NCBI GenBank assembly: GCA_020696345.1
Contig: JAEHCK010000022.1
Location: 1 to 47,818 of the forward strand
Source: Thermoplasmata archaeon
GTDB taxonomy: Archaea; Thermoplasmatota; Penumbrarchaeia; JAEHCK01
Direction: 5' to 3'
DNA: 47,818 nt
Both the position numbers and the translations under genes were made by a program. Of this stretch, positions 38,840 through 47,305 are shown in pieces. The notes under the pieces are model-generated. The model saw only the letters and a program-made list of their open reading frames with translations, was not told where the DNA came from and ran no database searches. The number at the start of each line of letters is the position of its first letter. The stretch's first letter is position 1.

Positions 38840-39392
38840 TTTATTAACAGAAAATCTAATCGAAAAGCAGGAGAAAATTATATCTCAAGAAAGGGGTAAA
38901 GAAGAAATTACGGAGATATCTCTTGACCGTGACAAAATTAAGTCTATAATTGATAAATACAACGGTGAAAAACGGTGGTTGATATCAATACTACTCGATA
39001 TACAAGCTGAGTACAATTATCTACCACGAGATCCTCTAATAATGGTAGCAAATGAGCTAGGAATACTGCTAATTGATGTTTACTCTGTAGCGACATTTTA
39101 CAATGTCTTTAGTTTGAAACCAAGAGGCAAACATATAATTAATCTATGTCTTGGAACAGCGTGCCATGTTCGTGGGGGGGCTAGAATAGCTGATAAAATT
39201 AAAACAAGGCTTAATATCGAAGTAGATGAAACAACAAAAGATAAAATGTTCACTCTTGAAACCGTTAGGTGTCTTGGTTGTTGTGCATTGGGTCCTGTTG
39301 TGGTTGTAGATGGTGAATATCATGGCCAGATGAACGCAAAAAAAGTTGATGCGCTTTTACAAAAATACACGGCCCCGGAGGAGAATGCATGA
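38832..39392 (+). CDS. NuoE/HydA-type thioredoxin-fold [2Fe-2S] subunit
   Basis: The ATG at 38832 (MASLLTENL), 10 nt after GGAG, is preferred to a GTG at 38823; 186 aa. An N-terminal helical bundle (ILLDIQAEYNYLPRDPLIMVANELG, VYSVATFYNVFSLKPRGKH) leads into the thioredoxin-like domain. Cluster ligands are Cys106 and Cys111 (LCLGTAC) and Cys147 and Cys151 (CLGCC), the C-x4-C / C-x3-C spacing of the NuoE family. In Nuo, Hyd and Hnd enzymes this subunit pairs with the NuoF-like flavoprotein, encoded two genes downstream. It overlaps its neighbours on both sides. Confidence 0.92.
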   Translation: MASLLTENLIEKQEKIISQERGKEEITEISLDRDKIKSIIDKYNGEKRWLISILLDIQAEYNYLPRDPLIMVANELGILLIDVYSVATFYNVFSLKPRGKHIINLCLGTACHVRGGARIADKIKTRLNIEVDETTKDKMFTLETVRCLGCCALGPVVVVDGEYHGQMNAKKVDALLQKYTAPEENA

Positions 39393-39796
39393 TCCATGTG
39401 AAACTAAAGTGCCATCATTGTGGTAAAAATCTGATGGACGAAGATTTTAAAATAGACGAACACCCCAGTGTAAAAGCAATAATTGAATATAAAGGAAAAA
39501 AGGGGGTGCTTCGCTTGAGTTCACTTTACGGGAGTTACAAGGTGGATTCTGAAATAGAGCTTGTTAATGGCGAAATCGTACGATTTTATTGCCCTTACTG
39601 CAAATCCGATCTGGGCAGCAGTAGAGCATGCTATGAATGCAGTGCGCCTATGGTAACATTTGAATCTATTCTTGGAGGATACCTTCGGATATGTTCCCGG
39701 GTGGGGTGCAAAAAACGTATTCTCGAGTTCGAGAACTTGGAAACAGAGCTTAGGGCATTCTATGAGAAATATTCTACCTTTTTCAAGGGTGGTTAA
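39389..39796 (+). CDS. Small multi-CxxC zinc-ribbon protein
   Basis: 135 aa. Four cysteine pairs: CHHC near the N-terminus, CPYC, CYEC, and CSRVGC, enough for two zinc (or rubredoxin-like iron) sites. The middle is a beta-rich acidic region. ATGA overlap with the NuoE-like gene, and the ATG of the NuoF::GltD gene follows directly after its stop. It may be an assembly factor or a small structural or electron-carrying subunit of the complex. I know of no named family with this content in Nuo or Gln loci. Confidence 0.75.
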   Translation: MIHVKLKCHHCGKNLMDEDFKIDEHPSVKAIIEYKGKKGVLRLSSLYGSYKVDSEIELVNGEIVRFYCPYCKSDLGSSRACYECSAPMVTFESILGGYLRICSRVGCKKRILEFENLETELRAFYEKYSTFFKGG

Positions 39797-42700
39797 ATGG
39801 AGGATATCATTGAATTTGAATCACAATTCGCTGAGATACGTAAGGCAAAAAAAGATGAATCGAATAAATTGTGCATAATTGTATCCTCGGGCACATGTGG
39901 TCAGGCTAAAGGATCTTCAGCAGTTGTTAACGCATTACAGAAGGCGATCAAAAAACACGGATTGGAAAAAAAGGTTGATATGAAAATAACAGGATGTCAT
40001 GGTTTTTGTCAAGTTGAGCCCATAGTTATTATCCATCCAGAAAACATATTTTATCACAATGTAAAACCCGAGGATGCAGAAGAAATTATATCTGAAACCA
40101 TTCTCGATAAAAAAGTTTTAGATCATTTATTGTATATTGATCTTGAGACTGGTAAAAAGATCATAAATGAAAAAGATGTACCGTTTTATAAAAGGCAGTG
40201 CCGGAACCTTTTAAAAAATAATGTATTAGTTGATCCAACAAAGATAGAAGATTACATAGGAATTGGTGGATACTTAGCAATATGCAAAGTATTAAAAGAA
40301 ATGGCACCTGGAGAAGTAATTGAGGTTATAAAATCCTCAGGTCTTCGCGGTCGAGGCGGCGCAGGTTTCCCAACAGGTTTCAAATGGGATTTTTGCAGAA
40401 AGGCTAAGGGTAATGTGAAATATATTATCTGCAATGCAGATGAAGGTGACCCCGGAGCATATATGAACAGGAGTCTTTTAGAAGGCAATCCCCATTTTAT
40501 TTTGGAAGGAATGCTTATTGGTGCGTATGCAATTGGTGCGACTGAAGGATTTATCTATGTTAGGCATGAGTATCCACTTGCAATAAAAAATGTTAAAATT
40601 GCCATAGGGCAAATGAGAAAATATGGGTTGCTAGGCAAAAAAATACTTGGTAAAGATCTTAGTTTTGACCTGAACGTAGTTGAAGGTGCAGGTGCTTTTG
40701 TATGTGGTGAAGAAACTGCACTTATAGCATCGATCGAAGGTAAAAAAGGTGAGCCCAGGCAAAGACCACCGTTTCCTGCCCAAAAGGGGTTATGGAAAAA
40801 ACCAACAAACATAAACAATGTAGAAACCTGGGCTAATGTACCATTGATAATCAATAAGGGTGCTGATTGGTATTCGAAAATAGGTACTAAAGACAGTAAA
40901 GGCACCAAGATCTTCTCTCTTGTAGGTAAGATCAATAATACTGGATTAGTTGAAGTACCAATGGGTACAACACTGCGTGAAATGATTTATGACATTGGTG
41001 GTGGGATGCCAAATGGAAAAGAATTTAAAGCGGTTCAGACAGGTGGACCATCAGGAGGATGTATTCCTAAAAAGTTTATTGATACCCCTATTGATTATAA
41101 AAGTCTGACCGCACTCGGATCTATAATGGGCTCCGGCGGCATGGTGGTCATGGATGAAGATATATGTATGGTTGATCTTGCAAAATACTTTCTTGAATTT
41201 CTTCAGGATGAATCATGCGGCAAATGTCTTACCTGCCGTGAAGGTATTGAACGAATGCTGGAGATAGTTACTGATATCACAGAGGGTAACGGAAAAGAAG
41301 AAGACATAGAAACCCTGACACAACTGGGTGAATTAGTAAAGGAGGGATCAATGTGTGGTTTAGGTCAAACCGCACCAAACCCATTGCTTTCAACGATTAG
41401 ATACTTCATTGATGAATACGAGCAACATATAAAATATAAGAGATGCCCCGCCGCGGTATGTAAAGAGATTATCTCATCCCCTTGCAAGCATACTTGTCCA
41501 ATAGATACAGAGGCACCTGTTTACATCTCTCTTATTGCAAAAGGCCAATTCAAAGAGGCTTTCGAGATAATTAGAAAGGACAATCCACTACCATCAATCT
41601 GCGGTAGAGTATGCAGTCATCCGTGTGAAAATAAATGCCTTTCAGGTAAGTTTGGAGATACTATCTCTATCAAAGCACTTAAAAGGTTTGTTATGGACTA
41701 TGCCATGAAGAAAGGGTGGAAATACCAGATTAACAAACAAGAACCAAAAAAGGAAAAAATTGCCATTATTGGTTCAGGACCTGCAGGGCTAACCGCGGGG
41801 TACTATCTTGCAGTGAAGGGATATAATGTTACGATTTTTGAATCTTTACCTTTAGTGGGTGGTGCGCTTGCCGTATGCATTCCTGAATACCGACTACCCA
41901 AGGATCTACTCAACTATGACATCGAAAACATCAGGGAGGCAGGAGTGGAATTCAAAACCAATGTTACCGTGGGCAAGGATATTTCCTTTGAGGATCTACG
42001 AAGCACACACAATGCTATATTCATCGCAACAGGAGCGCACAAATCCTTGAAATTAGGCATCCCAAACGAGGATGCAGAAGGCATTCTGCCTGCTATGAAG
42101 TTCCTTCAAGATGTAGAACTTGGAAGAGATGTTAATATTGGCCCACGTGTGGGTGTGATTGGAGGGGGCAATGCCGCTATTGATGCCGCTAGAGTTGCGA
42201 GTCGTCTGGATAAGTGCAAAGAAGTCAGCATAATCTATAGAAGGACAAGAGCCGAGATGCCTGCCTTTAAAGAAGAAGCGGAGGCATGCCTTGAAGAAAA
42301 AATTAACATGAATTTTCTAACATCGCCTAAAAATGTTTTGACTAAAGATGGAAAAATTACTGGGATTGAATGCATCAAGATGAAACTGGGAGAACTAGAC
42401 AAAAGCGATAGAAGGAGACCTGTACCTGTAGATGGATCGGAATTCTCTATTAAATTAGACACTTTAATTATAGCAATTGGCGAGAAAGCGGATACCGCCT
42501 TCCTGAAGGGGATTGGAACCACAGAGAAGGGCACTATCGTTGTTGACCCTGAGACATATATCACAAACGTCGAGGGTGTTTTTGCCGGAGGAGATGTGGT
42601 AACAGGCCCAGATACGGTGATAGAAGCCATGGCATCCGGAAAGGTTGTTGCAGAAATGATTGATAAATATTGCCAGGGAAAACCTGTGGAAAGGAAATAT

Positions 42701-42931
42701 ATGGTGACCAGACCATTAGTATATATCGAACCCGTAGAACTTACAGAAGAAGAAGTCGCCACTGTTCAGAGACCAAAAATGCAATGCCTATCCATAGACG
42801 AACGGAGTTGCACCTTTGATGAAGTGGAACTGGGGCTGACTAAAGAGGAGGCAATAAACGAAGCAAAACGTTGCCTAAGATGTGATCTGGAGACTAAAGA
42901 TGGCAGGAGACAATTCGAATCTGGAGGATAG
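39797..42931 (+). CDS. NuoF::GltD fusion flavoprotein (NADH-binding FMN subunit fused to GltD/NfnB-type FAD subunit)
   Basis: 1044 aa. Order: thioredoxin-like [2Fe-2S] domain (about 20-110; Cys34, Cys67 and Cys71 visible, a fourth ligand unclear); NuoF FMN/NAD(H) core (about 140-400) with GLRGRGGAGFPTGFKW and GEETALIASIEGKKGEPR; SLBB and the C-terminal [4Fe-4S] domain with SCGKCLTCREG (about 473) and MCGLG; GltD N-terminal [4Fe-4S] domain with CKHTCPIDTEAPVY and CGRVCSHPCENKCL (about 563-615); FAD site IIGSGPAGLTAGYY (about 657); NAD(P) site GVIGGGNAAIDAARVA (about 787) with YRRTRAEMPA. So one chain can hold FMN, FAD, two nucleotide sites and several clusters, as in bifurcating Hyd, Nfn and Bfu enzymes. 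Bifurcation is inferred. Confidence 0.93.
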   Translation: MEDIIEFESQFAEIRKAKKDESNKLCIIVSSGTCGQAKGSSAVVNALQKAIKKHGLEKKVDMKITGCHGFCQVEPIVIIHPENIFYHNVKPEDAEEIISETILDKKVLDHLLYIDLETGKKIINEKDVPFYKRQCRNLLKNNVLVDPTKIEDYIGIGGYLAICKVLKEMAPGEVIEVIKSSGLRGRGGAGFPTGFKWDFCRKAKGNVKYIICNADEGDPGAYMNRSLLEGNPHFILEGMLIGAYAIGATEGFIYVRHEYPLAIKNVKIAIGQMRKYGLLGKKILGKDLSFDLNVVEGAGAFVCGEETALIASIEGKKGEPRQRPPFPAQKGLWKKPTNINNVETWANVPLIINKGADWYSKIGTKDSKGTKIFSLVGKINNTGLVEVPMGTTLREMIYDIGGGMPNGKEFKAVQTGGPSGGCIPKKFIDTPIDYKSLTALGSIMGSGGMVVMDEDICMVDLAKYFLEFLQDESCGKCLTCREGIERMLEIVTDITEGNGKEEDIETLTQLGELVKEGSMCGLGQTAPNPLLSTIRYFIDEYEQHIKYKRCPAAVCKEIISSPCKHTCPIDTEAPVYISLIAKGQFKEAFEIIRKDNPLPSICGRVCSHPCENKCLSGKFGDTISIKALKRFVMDYAMKKGWKYQINKQEPKKEKIAIIGSGPAGLTAGYYLAVKGYNVTIFESLPLVGGALAVCIPEYRLPKDLLNYDIENIREAGVEFKTNVTVGKDISFEDLRSTHNAIFIATGAHKSLKLGIPNEDAEGILPAMKFLQDVELGRDVNIGPRVGVIGGGNAAIDAARVASRLDKCKEVSIIYRRTRAEMPAFKEEAEACLEEKINMNFLTSPKNVLTKDGKITGIECIKMKLGELDKSDRRRPVPVDGSEFSIKLDTLIIAIGEKADTAFLKGIGTTEKGTIVVDPETYITNVEGVFAGGDVVTGPDTVIEAMASGKVVAEMIDKYCQGKPVERKYMVTRPLVYIEPVELTEEEVATVQRPKMQCLSIDERSCTFDEVELGLTKEEAINEAKRCLRCDLETKDGRRQFESGG

Positions 42932-42934
42932 AAC

Positions 42935-43624
42935 ATGTTAACACTTAGAATAAATGGTATAGTAGTTCAGGTAGAAGAAGGCTGGACAATATTAGAGACT
43001 GCTAACTTTTATGGGATAGATATACCAACCCTTTGTCACCATGACGGTCTCTCGGATTATGGCGCATGCCGATTATGTTTGGTGGAAATTGGTGAAGGAA
43101 AGAACGCGAAATATGTATCATCATGCACCTACCCAGCTCAAGAGGGGCTTGTAGTGAGAACTCATTCAAAAAAGGTTAATGATTATAGGAAATTGATAAT
43201 AGAACTTATGTTGGCGAGATGTCCAAGTTCCAAAACTATTCAGGATCTAGCTTCAAAATATGGTGTGACAAAAGTAAGATTCAAAATAAAGAATGATGAC
43301 TGCATACTCTGCGGACTATGTGTACGAATCTGCAAAGAGCAAATGATGGCCGGTGCGATCGATTTTGTCAACCGTGGAAAGGATAGAAAGATCACAACGC
43401 CATTTGATATTAAATCTGATGTGTGCCGGACTTGTGGTGCATGCATGTATATATGTCCTGTATGTCAACTTAGGTGCCAAGGTCCGGAACCACCCGGAAC
43501 TGTTTGCGGAGGATGTGCAAACCTACAGCCAACTTGTTTGGATCATTATGATGACGCTCAATGTTTCATGAGCGAAACCGCTTGTGGAACCTGTGTAAGA
43601 GAACGTATTAAAAAGGAGGTATGA
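42935..43624 (+). CDS. Fe-S electron-transfer subunit (NuoG N-terminus / HydC-like)
   Basis: 229 aa, 3 nt after the fusion gene, with GGAGG before the ATG. The N-terminal plant-type [2Fe-2S] domain has Cys34, Cys45, Cys48 and Cys64 (TLCHHDGLSDYGACRLC). A two-[4Fe-4S] ferredoxin domain follows with CILCGLCVRIC and CRTCGACMYICPVC. The C-terminus has further cysteines (CGGCANLQPTC, CGTC) that could hold another cluster. There is no hydrogenase H-cluster or molybdopterin domain, so the chain is a pure electron wire, probably linking NuoEF-like flavin to ferredoxin or to the FMN synthase subunit. Confidence 0.9.
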   Translation: MLTLRINGIVVQVEEGWTILETANFYGIDIPTLCHHDGLSDYGACRLCLVEIGEGKNAKYVSSCTYPAQEGLVVRTHSKKVNDYRKLIIELMLARCPSSKTIQDLASKYGVTKVRFKIKNDDCILCGLCVRICKEQMMAGAIDFVNRGKDRKITTPFDIKSDVCRTCGACMYICPVCQLRCQGPEPPGTVCGGCANLQPTCLDHYDDAQCFMSETACGTCVRERIKKEV

Positions 43625-43627
43625 AAA

Positions 43628-45208
43628 TTGTCTTTAACAAAAATTAATGCAAGTGCAGCAACGCTTACAAAGAATAGAACCGAAGGAGCGATATCACAAT
43701 TAAGTGGTATGTGTGCAACATGTGTAGATGGTTGTATCGGGATGTGCGAGATCGGAAAATCTGCATATCGCGGCCATGAAGTGATCTATCCGCAGCCATT
43801 TGGAATTATAACCAGTGCTTCTGAAAAGACGTATCCTGTGGATCTCTCACATTTCAGTATTTTAGGTACGGTTGTGGGAGCAATGGGTATAGAAGCGGAC
43901 AGTAATAAAGCGATCTTTTCAAATGTAGATCTTGAGAGAAAAATTGGAAGGGATAAAGGAATTAAGGTCAAGTTTCCGGCAATAATTCCCGGTCTTGGTT
44001 CAACAGCAATTGCAAAGAATAATTGGGAAGGCTTGGCCATAGGTGCCGCGCTCTCCGGGATACCACTGACCATTGGAGAAAATGTTTGCGGCATGGATCC
44101 TGATTCGAAGATCGAGGATGGGAAGGTGGTTTACTCGAAGGACCTGGAATGGCGGGTAAATCTTTATAAAGAATGGCAAAGAGATGGTTATGGCGCTATT
44201 GTAGTTCAAGCCAATATTGAAGATACATATCTGGGTGTACAAGAATATGCGATCTCCAAGTTAGGTGTAGATGTAGTTGAACTAAAATGGGGTCAGGGGG
44301 CAAAAGATATAGGTGGTGAGGTCAAGATAAAGGACCTGAAGAGGGCACAATTACTCAAAAAAAGAGGTTACATAGTGTTACCCGACCCGACAAAACCAAA
44401 TATAATTGAAGCATTTGAAAATGGTAACTTCAAGGAATTCGAACGCCATTCACGGGTTGGTATGGTCACGGAGGATGGTTTCCTACAAAGAGTTAAGGAG
44501 CTTCGAGAGGCGGGTGCAAAATATATATTTTTGAAAACCGGCGCATACAGGCCATTGGATCTGGCCAGAGCGTTAAAATATGCCTCGAAAGCTCAAATAG
44601 ATCTTTTAACGGTTGATGCTGCTGGCGGTGGCACCGGCATGAGCCCATGGCGAATGATGAATGAATGGGGCATCCCACCGGTGGAACTTCATTCATTGTT
44701 ATATAATTATACAAAAAAGTTGGATGAAAAAGGCGATTTCGTCCCGGATATAGCACTTGCAGGCGGCTTCAGCATGGAAGACCAGATCTTCAAGGGTCTT
44801 GCACTTGGCGCGCCATATTGTAAATTGATAGGTATGGCCCGCGGGCCGTTAGCGGCGGCAATGGTGGGTAAAACTATAGGAAACGCGATCGAACTGGGCG
44901 AAGTACCTGTTTATGTGAGCCGTTTTGGTGATACTGTTAAGGAAATATTTGTCACCGCATCCGAACTAGAGGCGAATCTTGGAAAAAGATTCGACAAAAT
45001 TCCACCTGGAGCTCTGGGCCTTTATACATATATGGAAAGATTATCCCAAGGTTTAAAACAATTAATGTGCGGCAGTAGAAAGTTTGCTTTAGAACATATT
45101 GCTCGCGATGATATAGTTGCTTTAACAAATGATGCAGCTAATATTAGTGGAATTCCGTATGTAATGGATTTGGATGAAGAAGAAGCTGAAAAAATATTGT
45201 CTGATTAA
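43628..45208 (+). CDS. Glutamate-synthase FMN-domain protein with N-terminal cysteine cluster
   Basis: 526 aa from a TTG at 43628; AAGGAGGT lies about 9 nt upstream and no ATG fits. It is homologous to the GltB central FMN-binding TIM barrel: IPGLGSTAIAKNNWEG, VVELKWGQGAKDIGGEVK, TVDAAGGGTGMSP, PDIALAGGFSMEDQ, CKLIGMARGPLAAAMVGK. The glutaminase and FMN-linked CHLNTCPVG-type [3Fe-4S] motif of full GltB are absent; instead Cys29, Cys32, Cys36 and Cys40 (CATCVDGCIGMC) form a cluster-like motif at the N-terminus. Product formation from 2-oxoglutarate is inferred. Last gene of the operon, convergent with the glutamine-synthetase-like gene. Confidence 0.9.
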   Translation: MSLTKINASAATLTKNRTEGAISQLSGMCATCVDGCIGMCEIGKSAYRGHEVIYPQPFGIITSASEKTYPVDLSHFSILGTVVGAMGIEADSNKAIFSNVDLERKIGRDKGIKVKFPAIIPGLGSTAIAKNNWEGLAIGAALSGIPLTIGENVCGMDPDSKIEDGKVVYSKDLEWRVNLYKEWQRDGYGAIVVQANIEDTYLGVQEYAISKLGVDVVELKWGQGAKDIGGEVKIKDLKRAQLLKKRGYIVLPDPTKPNIIEAFENGNFKEFERHSRVGMVTEDGFLQRVKELREAGAKYIFLKTGAYRPLDLARALKYASKAQIDLLTVDAAGGGTGMSPWRMMNEWGIPPVELHSLLYNYTKKLDEKGDFVPDIALAGGFSMEDQIFKGLALGAPYCKLIGMARGPLAAAMVGKTIGNAIELGEVPVYVSRFGDTVKEIFVTASELEANLGKRFDKIPPGALGLYTYMERLSQGLKQLMCGSRKFALEHIARDDIVALTNDAANISGIPYVMDLDEEEAEKILSD

Positions 45209-45246
45209 AATGGGTTCGAACTATGCTTGATAGGGTCTAATGGTCT

Positions 45247-46674
45247 TTAAATATTGAAATACATGTAATGTTCCCAAGGACTAACATATATCCTTTTGTA
45301 GAAAACTTCTTCATACTTTTTTTCAATATAATATTCAAATAGGTCGGAACCAAGTACATTTTTAACAAAGTTACTATCCTCCATTATTTCCAATGCTTCT
45401 TCAAGTGTAGTAGGAAGATGTTCGATGCACTTTTGATGCATCTGGCGTTTAGTAAGTTTTGCTACATTGCCTATAACCGGGTCTCCAGGGTCGATCTGTT
45501 TTTTGATACCTTCCAAACCCGCTCTCACTAACAAAGGATAAGCTAGATAGGGATTACAAGAAGGATCAGGCTGTCGTGGTTCAATATCCACATGTGCTTC
45601 GTTGGTCGGTGACGCAACTCGAATGAGAGCAGTCCGATTCCTGAATGACCAAGAAATGAACACAGGTGCTTCAAACTCCGGGACGAGACGCTTGTATGAG
45701 TTAATGATGGGATTAGTAATCGCCGCCATCTCTTTTGAATATTTCAAAATTCCCCCAATATAGTATCTACCGATCTGGGATAGATTTTCGGGATCATTGG
45801 GATCATAGAAAGCGTTCTTTCGATCCTTCGCTAGATATTGATGGGTATGCTGACCACTACCGAGATCTGCAAACAGCGGTTTTGGCATAAATGTGGGTAC
45901 AAATCCATGGTCATGAGATATCAACCGAGCCATCTGTTTGAAAATAATTACTGCATCCGCAGCAGTTGTGATGCTGGGGAGGAATTCGAATTCTACTTCG
46001 TGTTGCCCATTTCCATTTTCATGATGATGGTATTTTACAGGAAATCCAAATTCTTCCATTAAGTTGGAAACTTCACTTCTGTAATCCGCCACTCTATCTT
46101 CTGGTGGAGCTAGATAATATCCTTGTTTTGGTTTAATGATATAATCATGATCAATAAGTGGCTTGATCAATGACGGAATTACCTTTAAACTACCTCCGCC
46201 AATATTGCTGTCCATTCCCCAAACATCGTTCTCAATCTGGGCAGCTTCAAGGGATTTGAATATAAAGAATTCCATTTCTGTAAGGATATTTATCTTTGAG
46301 AAACCAGCATCTTTGATTATTTCTTCGGTCCTACGTGAGATCCCTCTGGGATCCCCAGGAAAATCCTGTTTATTATCCGCATTACGAATATTGCAAATAA
46401 CTAAAGCGGTTTTCTTGGATGGATGTGTTTCAAATGGGAGGATTTTTAGTGTATTTGGATCTGGAAGCGCATTAATATCACTATCCTCCGTAGAAAGGAA
46501 ACCTATTGATGACCCATCGAAATTCACACCGTTGTTCCATACATTTCCATCAAGGAACTTTCTAGCTGGAAAGAATACACATCGGTTCTTCCCAAATATA
46601 TCAGCAAATTGGACCTGTATCCAATTAACTTTCTCTTTTTTCAGAATTTGGTTGGCCTGTTTAATGGATACCAT
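45247..46674 (-). CDS. glnA: Glutamine synthetase type I homolog, divergent active site
   Basis: 475 aa with the GS fold throughout: NFDGSSIGF (51-59), metal Glu pair in TEMEFFIF (133/135), HHHENGNGQHEVEFE (216-230), NSYKRLVP (325-332), FRNRTALIR (344-352), NPYLA. Several usually invariant sites differ. NGSGMHxH reads LGSGQHTH (Leu271, Gln275); VPGYEAP reads VPEFEAP (Glu333); RIExRxPD reads VDIEPRQPD, losing one Arg. Ammonia fixation is therefore not certain; a GS-like ligase with another substrate is possible. It converges on the glutamate-synthase-like operon, leaving 38 bases between them. Confidence 0.85.
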   Translation of the reverse strand: MVSIKQANQILKKEKVNWIQVQFADIFGKNRCVFFPARKFLDGNVWNNGVNFDGSSIGFLSTEDSDINALPDPNTLKILPFETHPSKKTALVICNIRNADNKQDFPGDPRGISRRTEEIIKDAGFSKINILTEMEFFIFKSLEAAQIENDVWGMDSNIGGGSLKVIPSLIKPLIDHDYIIKPKQGYYLAPPEDRVADYRSEVSNLMEEFGFPVKYHHHENGNGQHEVEFEFLPSITTAADAVIIFKQMARLISHDHGFVPTFMPKPLFADLGSGQHTHQYLAKDRKNAFYDPNDPENLSQIGRYYIGGILKYSKEMAAITNPIINSYKRLVPEFEAPVFISWSFRNRTALIRVASPTNEAHVDIEPRQPDPSCNPYLAYPLLVRAGLEGIKKQIDPGDPVIGNVAKLTKRQMHQKCIEHLPTTLEEALEIMEDSNFVKNVLGSDLFEYYIEKKYEEVFYKRIYVSPWEHYMYFNI

Positions 46675-46714
46675 AGTAAGACCTCAAGAATATTGTTAAA
46701 TCGATTCTGTTATA

Positions 46715-47305
46715 TTAAAGTTTTAGCCTCTTCTCCGAATTTAGTAAGACCTCAGTGTTATTATAGTTACACACCCAACCCTTAGGACAGGGGGTAAATA
46801 AGAATTTCAGGATCCAGGATCTAGCATAGCTCAGCCTTTTTGAGCATTCAAGGAACTTTTTCGATATCACCCGTTTCATCTTATCTAAATTCTTGATGAA
46901 AGTCTTTGATATCTCCCTTTTCACATCCTTCCAGATATACTCTATTGGATTCAAATCTGGAGAATATTTGGGTAGGTAAACAAGCACGATATCAAGTTGC
47001 TCAGCACATTCACGGACTATCTTGGATTTATGTGAGCTGAAGTTATCCAGTATAAGAATGATTCTGCCTTTAGGATTTGCTTTCCGGATTCGTTTCAAGA
47101 AACTCCGAACATCTTCTTTTTTCGATTTTTTTCGAAAACCTATTACTGGATGGCCATTGATAGGATAGAATCCAAAGCTATTTGCTCTCAGCTTAGTAGT
47201 GTTTTTATATATTATTGGCTTTCCAAACGACCAAAACTTCTGTGTGTTAGAAACGGTTTGCGGAGACGACTCGTCGAGAAAGCCGATCATGTCATCATCA
47301 TTCAC
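46715..47305 (-). CDS. IS630-type transposase, catalytic (DDE) part
   Basis: 196 aa from a GTG that overlaps the stop of the upstream frame (GTGA). Catalytic residues: first Asp in GFLDESS, second in LILDNFSSHK, Glu in SPDLNPIEYIWKDVKR, the IS630/Tc1-mariner DDE pattern. It is probably made as a fusion with the upstream frame by -1 frameshifting at an A7 run (about 47318-47324), giving about 359 aa, rather than from its own start. Confidence 0.88.
   Translation of the reverse strand: MNDDDMIGFLDESSPQTVSNTQKFWSFGKPIIYKNTTKLRANSFGFYPINGHPVIGFRKKSKKEDVRSFLKRIRKANPKGRIILILDNFSSHKSKIVRECAEQLDIVLVYLPKYSPDLNPIEYIWKDVKREISKTFIKNLDKMKRVISKKFLECSKRLSYARSWILKFLFTPCPKGWVCNYNNTEVLLNSEKRLKL

Noticed and set aside
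39797-42931. NuoF::GltD fusion as an assembly error
   Set aside because: The frame is continuous with a natural cysteine-rich linker of the GltD N-terminal domain, and the flanking genes match the same pathway.
45201-45225. tRNA-like GGTTCGAA text
   Set aside because: No acceptor or anticodon stem can be formed around it; it is the 3' end of the last operon gene and its short gap.
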